A DNA stretch of 19,592 nucleotides from a bacterium (GTDB taxonomy: Bacteria; Verrucomicrobiota; Verrucomicrobiia; Chthoniobacterales; Terrimicrobiaceae): assembly GCA_009920585.1 (NCBI GenBank), contig RFZT01000015.1, positions 1-19,592 on the forward strand. Reading direction: 5' to 3'. The notes under the pieces were generated by a model. The model did not search any database. It had not been told where the DNA came from and saw only the letters and a list, made by a program, of their open reading frames with translations. Each line of letters starts with the position of its first letter. The first letter of the stretch is position 1. The translations under genes were made by a program, and so were the position numbers. Positions 15,824-19,592 of the stretch are shown piece by piece.

Positions 15824-15846
15824 TCTGCGTTCAGCAGAACTATACT
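15824..15846 (+). promoter_or_regulatory. Possible zwf promoter -10 with dyad element
   Basis: TATACT at 15841-15846 resembles a -10 box and lies 11 bp ahead of the zwf ATG. A perfect dyad TCTGC-GTTCA-GCAGA (15824-15838) sits just upstream, where a regulator could overlap the promoter. The -35 match is poor (GATTGA at 17 bp). If used, the leader would be only about 5 bases. Confidence 0.3.
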
Positions 15847-15857
15847 CGTTACTATTC

Positions 15858-17393
15858 ATGCCAACAGAAGCCTTGAGAACAAATCCACTGCGGGAGGGAC
15901 TCACCTCGCGCACTATGCCTGACCCGTGCACACTTGTGATTTTCGGTGCGACAGGCGACCTGACGCACCGCAAACTCATCCCGGCCCTTTATAATCTAGC
16001 TGCCGACGGGGCCCTGCCTCCCGCGATCAGCGTTGTGGGCTTTGCCCGACGCGACAAATCGGATGAGGTTTTTCGAACCGAACTCGAAGAAGCAGCGCGG
16101 AAATTTTCTAGGCAGAGTCTCAATGACGAGCTTTGGAAAAGCTTCGCCTCCTGCGTCAGTTATCACCGCAGTGAATTTGATAAATTCGAAGGCTACCAAG
16201 ATCTGGCTCGTAAACTCGACGAACTCGACGCCGCCCGAGGCACCTGCGGAAATCGCCTTTTTTATCTAGCCGCCTCACCCGACCAGTTTGAAGTCATCTT
16301 GGAAAATCTCCGCAAAAGCGGATTGAACAAAGCCCGCGAGGGTTCTTGGGCTCGCGTGATTGTGGAGAAACCTTTCGGCACTGACTTACCTAGCGCACGG
16401 GGATTGAATGACCTCGTTCAAAATGCTTTCGAGGAGTCACAGACCTACCGCATCGATCACTACTTGGGCAAGGAAACCGCCCAAAACATCATGGTCCTCC
16501 GGTTTGCCAATTCGATTTTCGAAGGCATGTGGAATTCGCGCTACATCGACCACGTCCAGATCACGGCGAGCGAGCCGCTCGGAGTGGAAGGCCGTGCGGG
16601 CTACTACGACAAATCCGGCGCTCTCCGCGACATGGTGCAAAACCACCTCCTCCAACTGCTCTGTCTCACCGCTATGGAGCCGCCCGCCGGCCTCGATGCA
16701 GACTCGATTCGCGATGAAAAGGTGAAAGTCCTCCGCTCACTCCGGCCGCTCACCGGTGAGGATGTTTTTAAACACGTCATCCGCGGCCAATACTCGGCCG
16801 GAGCCATCAATGGCAAGCGTGTCGCCGCCTATCGCGACGAACTGAATGTCGATCCCGAATCCACCACAGAAACCTACGTCGCCCTTGAGGTGAATGTGGA
16901 CAACTGGCGCTGGGCTGGGGTCCCCTTCTTTATCCGCGTCGGAAAACGCCTCCCAAAAAGCGGCACCGAAATCGCCATCCACTTTAAAAGCGTCCCACCC
17001 GTGCTTTTCAAAGCGACTGGGGAATCCATCGATGACAACGTGCTCGTGATCCGCATTCAGCCAGATGAGGGCATTTCCCTTCGTATGAGCGCCAAGATGC
17101 CCGGATCGAGCCTCCGCATCGAACCGGTGAAGATGGACTTCCATTACGGCACGAGCTTCGGCAAAGCCACGCCGGAGGCCTACGAGCGCCTCCTCCTCGA
17201 CGCCATGAGCGGCGACCCAACCCTCTTCGCCCGACGCGACGAAGTCGAAGAGGCTTGGAAATTTGTCGATGCCATTCACGCCGCCTGGGCGACCCGCTCG
17301 GACGATCTCGCCTTTTACTCTTCTGGCTCATGGGGACCCGGAGAAGCCGATGAACTCATCACTCGCCAAGCTTCAACTTGGAGGCGGCTGTAA
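15858..17393 (+). CDS. zwf: Glucose-6-phosphate 1-dehydrogenase
   Basis: Zwf oxidises glucose-6-phosphate to 6-phosphogluconolactone with NADP+ and opens the oxidative pentose phosphate pathway. The 511-residue product has the coenzyme loop FGATGDLTHRKL (about 29-40), EKPFG, the active-site signature RIDHYLGKE (about 198-206) and the KSGALRDMVQNH segment. The C-terminal substrate domain (GVPFFIRVGKRL, DAMSGDPTLFARRDEVEEAW) is complete. The N-terminal NPLREGLTSRTMPDPC extension matches G6PDs of cyanobacteria and PVC bacteria, so I keep ATG 15858 rather than the internal ATG 15915. Its 3' end overlaps the opcA start by 44 bp, indicating coupled expression. Confidence 0.97.
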   Translation: MPTEALRTNPLREGLTSRTMPDPCTLVIFGATGDLTHRKLIPALYNLAADGALPPAISVVGFARRDKSDEVFRTELEEAARKFSRQSLNDELWKSFASCVSYHRSEFDKFEGYQDLARKLDELDAARGTCGNRLFYLAASPDQFEVILENLRKSGLNKAREGSWARVIVEKPFGTDLPSARGLNDLVQNAFEESQTYRIDHYLGKETAQNIMVLRFANSIFEGMWNSRYIDHVQITASEPLGVEGRAGYYDKSGALRDMVQNHLLQLLCLTAMEPPAGLDADSIRDEKVKVLRSLRPLTGEDVFKHVIRGQYSAGAINGKRVAAYRDELNVDPESTTETYVALEVNVDNWRWAGVPFFIRVGKRLPKSGTEIAIHFKSVPPVLFKATGESIDDNVLVIRIQPDEGISLRMSAKMPGSSLRIEPVKMDFHYGTSFGKATPEAYERLLLDAMSGDPTLFARRDEVEEAWKFVDAIHAAWATRSDDLAFYSSGSWGPGEADELITRQASTWRRL

Positions 17394-18441
17394 CTCCGTG
17401 AGCGATTCTTTTGATCCAGGCATTCCGGTGGAAATCGGAAAAATCGAAAAGGAACTCGGCCATCTCTGGGAATCCAGCGATGACACCAAGACCCGCGCCT
17501 CGCTGATCAATTTCATCGTTTACACGGAAGATACCGAATCCCTCTCCGCCGACACCGAGGTCATCTCGGCAGTGGCCGGCAAACACGCCTGCCGCGCAAT
17601 TTTGATCATGGCGAATCCCCTTGCCCCAGTATCGGAAGCCAAGGCTTGGATCAGCGCCCACTGCCATCTCGCGGGTAAAGGCGAGCGCCAGATTTGCTCC
17701 GAGCAGATCACATTCCGCCTCGATGGGGACAGCGCCCATGCGCTTCCCAACATTGTTTTCTCTCACCTCGATTCGGACCTCCCCCTCTGCCTGTGGTGGA
17801 AAGCGGAATTCCCAGAACCTCTCGATGAGAAACTCTGGGGTTGGGTCGATCGCCTCATTTTTGACAGCAGCACATGGAAAAATCCGGCACATCAATTCTC
17901 GATCATCCGTCACCTTTCCTCATCGGACACCACCGGCAGGGTCCTCTGCGATCTCGACTGGACACGCCTTCACTCTTGGCGCTTCGCCCTTGCGGGAATG
18001 TTCGACCATGCCTCGGCATTCCCCTGCCTGAGCGGAGTCGAATCCCTGCACCTCAAATGCGCGCCGGGCAAACGAACGACAGGGTTACTCTTGCTAGGCT
18101 GGTTGGCTTCACGTCTGAACTGGAAACCTTCGGATGAGGTCGATTCCTTCATTACGGCGGATGGAAAAATGATCCCCTTTGTGATCAACGCCGTTCCCGG
18201 CCCCAATCTCTCCCTCGTCTCGATTCATTGCGGAGAAGCCCTTTTCGAACTCGAACTATCCGAAAGCGGCGATTTTTTTGAATCCCGCATCCATGCTCCT
18301 GGAACCCGCGACACGCGCCAGATCCTTCCTGCCGGCAGAGGCAAAATTGCTGATACCCTCCTGGCCGAGTTGAGTCGCTCCGGACGGCATCCACTCTACA
18401 CCAAATCTCTGGAACTCATCCTTCCCCTAATCGGCAAGTAG
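17350..18441 (+). CDS. opcA: Glucose-6-phosphate dehydrogenase assembly protein OpcA
   Basis: OpcA binds G6PD and promotes its assembly or allosteric activation, as known from cyanobacteria and found beside zwf in Actinobacteria and some other phyla. The 363-residue product carries the family pattern: an N-terminal IEKELGHLW segment and TRASLINFIVYTED, the ACRAILI strand, AWISAHCHL, QICSEQITF and NIVFSHLDSDLPLCLWWKAEFP, followed by a C-terminal alpha/beta half. I chose ATG 17350, inside the end of zwf, because GGAG lies at proper distance upstream and the protein proper begins there; the frame is open back to 17263. No membrane segments are visible. It is transcribed with zwf. Confidence 0.88.
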   Translation: MNSSLAKLQLGGGCNSVSDSFDPGIPVEIGKIEKELGHLWESSDDTKTRASLINFIVYTEDTESLSADTEVISAVAGKHACRAILIMANPLAPVSEAKAWISAHCHLAGKGERQICSEQITFRLDGDSAHALPNIVFSHLDSDLPLCLWWKAEFPEPLDEKLWGWVDRLIFDSSTWKNPAHQFSIIRHLSSSDTTGRVLCDLDWTRLHSWRFALAGMFDHASAFPCLSGVESLHLKCAPGKRTTGLLLLGWLASRLNWKPSDEVDSFITADGKMIPFVINAVPGPNLSLVSIHCGEALFELELSESGDFFESRIHAPGTRDTRQILPAGRGKIADTLLAELSRSGRHPLYTKSLELILPLIGK

Positions 18442-18528
18442 TCTTGCGTAGTTGAGCGGGCCATCCTTTTTTTCGTTAATGTTTTGTGTCGTTTAAATCA
18501 TTTTTCAACAAGACGGGAATTGGAGGAT

Positions 18529-18597
18529 ATGAAATTCGATGGGTTGCATGATGTGGTTGTTTTTTTCATTTTAGGGTGTTTATTTTGTTTCATATGA
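18529..18597 (+). CDS. Possible 22-residue hydrophobic peptide (doubtful)
   Basis: An ATG follows GGAGG, though at a very short distance of 2 bases, and opens a 22-residue frame that becomes strongly hydrophobic and Cys-containing in its second half (VVVFFILGCLFCFI). Its TGA overlaps the ATG of the following broken gene (ATGA, 18594-18597). It could be a small membrane peptide, a translated leader, or chance in an AT-rich gap. I cannot decide from sequence. Confidence 0.2.
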   Translation: MKFDGLHDVVVFFILGCLFCFI

Positions 18598-18818
18598 GTG
18601 CTGCAGAGGTCATGGATTTGGTGAAGAGCCTGCCTGCGAAGGAGGCTATCGATCTCGATCGCATGGTCGAGGAGTGAACTGCCGGCATCGTGGATCAGAA
18701 GTTCGAAGCAGCGGTGAAATCTGGCGCATTCGATGCCATGGCCGCAGAGGCGATTCGAGAACTGGAAACGGGTGCGATGCCATTGAATGAAGTCCTCGAC
18801 GACTCTCAGTTTTCGTAA
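18594..18818 (+). pseudogene. Antitoxin-like small gene interrupted by an in-frame TGA
   Basis: From ATG 18594 the frame reads MSAAEVMDLVKSLPAKEAIDL then stops at TGA 18675-18677 after 27 residues. The same frame continues without shift for a further 46 codons (SGAFDAMAAEAIRELETGAMPLNEVLDD) to TAA 18816-18818. The N-terminus (VMDLVKSLPAKEA) and the tail with MPLNEVLDD resemble small alpha-helical antitoxin components such as RelB- or addiction-module-type proteins. Without the stop the product would be 74 residues. The simplest view is a recent nonsense mutation in an antitoxin-like gene; no toxin partner is recognisable in the 91 bp downstream. A sequencing error at one base is possible. The family call is tentative. 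Confidence 0.5.
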
Positions 18819-18909
18819 GCAATTTGGCACATTGCAGGCCCCGCTACGCGAACCCCACCTCCCTTTTCCCCAGAAACTCCCCGACCAATCGCCGTGGCTT
18901 TAGGGCGCA

Positions 18910-19275
18910 TCAGATTTGGTAGGGAATCCGGATGTCGGGCCATTCCTGTTTCAAGTCCTTGGTGTTGCGGGAAACCAACATGCAGCCTTGGGTTCGAGCT
19001 GTTGCATAAACGATCGCGTCGGGGATTTTCAGGCGGTATTGCTTCCGGATCGCGATGGCTTGACTGGCGATCTCGGCAGAGAGTTCAAGAATTTCAAAAG
19101 TGCCAAGAAAACTGCGGATCGCGTTTTCTTCTACTGCCTTTGTTGCTCCCACCATAACCTCGATCAACGAAATGACGCTGATCTGACGGATGCTGTATTT
19201 GGCGAGTTCGATCTTCGCATCTTCGATTCCATTCAGGTAATCGATTAAAATGTTTGTGTCGAAGACGGCCTTCAC
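18910..19275 (-). CDS. vapC: VapC-like PIN-domain ribonuclease toxin
   Basis: The 121-residue product is a PIN-domain nuclease. The acidic residues of the active site are in place: FDTNILIDYL near the N-terminus (first Asp), SLIEVMVG (Glu), KIPDAIVYATA (Asp) and SRNTKDLK (the last acidic position). VapC toxins are Mg-dependent RNases that cleave tRNA or rRNA and are held in check by the cognate antitoxin. I chose GTG 19275, which gives the common VapC start V/M-KAVFDTN and a 4-bp GTGA overlap with the antitoxin stop; AGGAG lies 11 bases upstream. GTG 19287 is less likely. The last part (EWPDIRIPYQI) is the usual VapC end. Confidence 0.9.
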   Translation of the reverse strand: MKAVFDTNILIDYLNGIEDAKIELAKYSIRQISVISLIEVMVGATKAVEENAIRSFLGTFEILELSAEIASQAIAIRKQYRLKIPDAIVYATARTQGCMLVSRNTKDLKQEWPDIRIPYQI

Positions 19276-19496
19276 GGACTTTCCCACTCCTGGCGCAAAT
19301 CGTTCTGATACACAACACCGTCTTTATTTCTCTGCTTCCAAAGCCCGAACGCGGCTTCTGCTTGGGGAATAGATTTTACCCTCAAAAACTCCGTGATTGC
19401 TTCACGAACAAGAGCCGCTCGAGATTTTTGATAGGTTTTGCCCACCCGATCCAACGATTCAACGAGTTGGTCGGGGATATCAATGATCGCTCGCAT
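19272..19496 (-). CDS. vapB: VapB-like ribbon-helix-helix antitoxin
   Basis: The 74-residue product starts MRAIIDIPDQLVESLDRVG, continues with SRAALVREAITEFL and shows the strand-helix-helix pattern of RHH/CopG-type DNA-binding proteins. The C-terminal part (AFGLWKQRNKDGVVYQNDLRQEWE) would be the toxin-binding tail, rich in Trp and acidic residues as in VapB antitoxins. Such antitoxins neutralise the PIN toxin and repress their own operon. Its stop overlaps the vapC GTG by 4 bp. Start codons at 19505 and 19508 would add up to four residues and cannot be excluded, since no clear ribosome binding site is visible. Confidence 0.85.
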   Translation of the reverse strand: MRAIIDIPDQLVESLDRVGKTYQKSRAALVREAITEFLRVKSIPQAEAAFGLWKQRNKDGVVYQNDLRQEWESP

Positions 19497-19521
19497 GTGA
19501 GTCATCATACATCAACATCAA

Positions 19522-19527
19522 ATATTA
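19522..19527 (-). promoter_or_regulatory. Possible vapBC -10 element
   Basis: TAATAT on the minus strand lies 26 bases ahead of the preferred vapB start. The -35 region would fall in or beside the 9-bp inverted repeat just upstream. The evidence is one hexamer plus position. Confidence 0.3.
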
Positions 19528-19539
19528 AAAAGCGATTTC

Positions 19540-19566
19540 TTTAGGGGTTTGGCCGCCACCCCTAAA
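19540..19566. repeat. 9-bp perfect inverted repeat upstream of vapBC
   Basis: TTTAGGGGT and ACCCCTAAA form a perfect dyad around a 9-base centre (TTGGCCGCC). It lies 44 bp upstream of the vapB start on that strand, where antitoxin operators usually lie, so it may be the autoregulatory site. It could also be a terminator-like hairpin for a gene beyond the right edge. Confidence 0.55.
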
Positions 19567-19592
19567 TGGCGCACAATTCCCCATTTTTGAAT

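Noticed and set aside
15068..15979. 303-codon minus-strand frame across fumC and the zwf start
   Set aside because: It is antisense to fumC catalytic motifs and shows no recognisable domain.
18498..18830. 110-codon minus-strand frame over the broken antitoxin-like gene
   Set aside because: It covers the pseudogene on the opposite strand; composition is irregular with many Cys and His and no known pattern.
18819..18909. Possible relE-type toxin remnant after the broken antitoxin-like gene
   Set aside because: One frame gives a weak IWHIA..R.P echo of a RelE-type C-terminus, but it is too short and degenerate to support a call.

Overview
The window reads as a chromosomal, mostly housekeeping stretch of a moderately GC-rich Gram-negative bacterium. 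An lpxA gene implies an LPS outer membrane. OpcA paired with a cyanobacterial-style G6PD, a PHP-glycosyltransferase fusion and a DUF2934 protein with a lysine/alanine-rich tail make Verrucomicrobiota (PVC group) my best guess. That placement is inferred from gene content and has not been tested phylogenetically. Strong Shine-Dalgarno sequences are rare, so several starts were chosen from family N-termini and gene overlaps.

Layout. 1-213: the AT-rich 3' end of an HNH nuclease gene. 306-3550: hflX and ftsH face each other and their stop codons interlock. 3577-6749: a DUF2334 deacetylase-like gene is coupled by ATGA to a PHP-GT4 glycosyltransferase, a likely envelope glycan or glycolipid unit. 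6782-8417 (minus): pgsA, a gamma-carbonic anhydrase-like gene and a histone-tail/DUF2934 gene. 8497-9551 (plus): a small four-helix membrane protein coupled to trpF. A two-way hairpin terminator at 9561-9607 separates trpF from the opposing translation block.

9634-11878 (minus): tRNA-Thr, tuf, tRNA-Trp, secE and nusG in the classical order, with a TTGACA-type promoter in front. The usual continuation into rplK-rplA-rplJ-rplL-rpoBC is missing here: nusG runs into the terminator. 12069-15751 (plus): radC and lpxA (ATGA overlap), a nitroreductase and fumC. 15858-18441 (plus): zwf overlapping opcA, the entry to the oxidative pentose phosphate pathway with its assembly factor.

18442-19592: a small accessory patch with an antitoxin-like ORF broken by an in-frame TGA, then a vapBC-type toxin-antitoxin pair on the minus strand with a 9-bp inverted repeat upstream.

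I do not see a clearly new multi-gene system. The points most worth a second look are the HflX that appears to lack its G5 region, the PHP domain whose metal-binding histidines are replaced, the separation of nusG from rplK, and the DUF2934 protein with a histone-H1-like tail.
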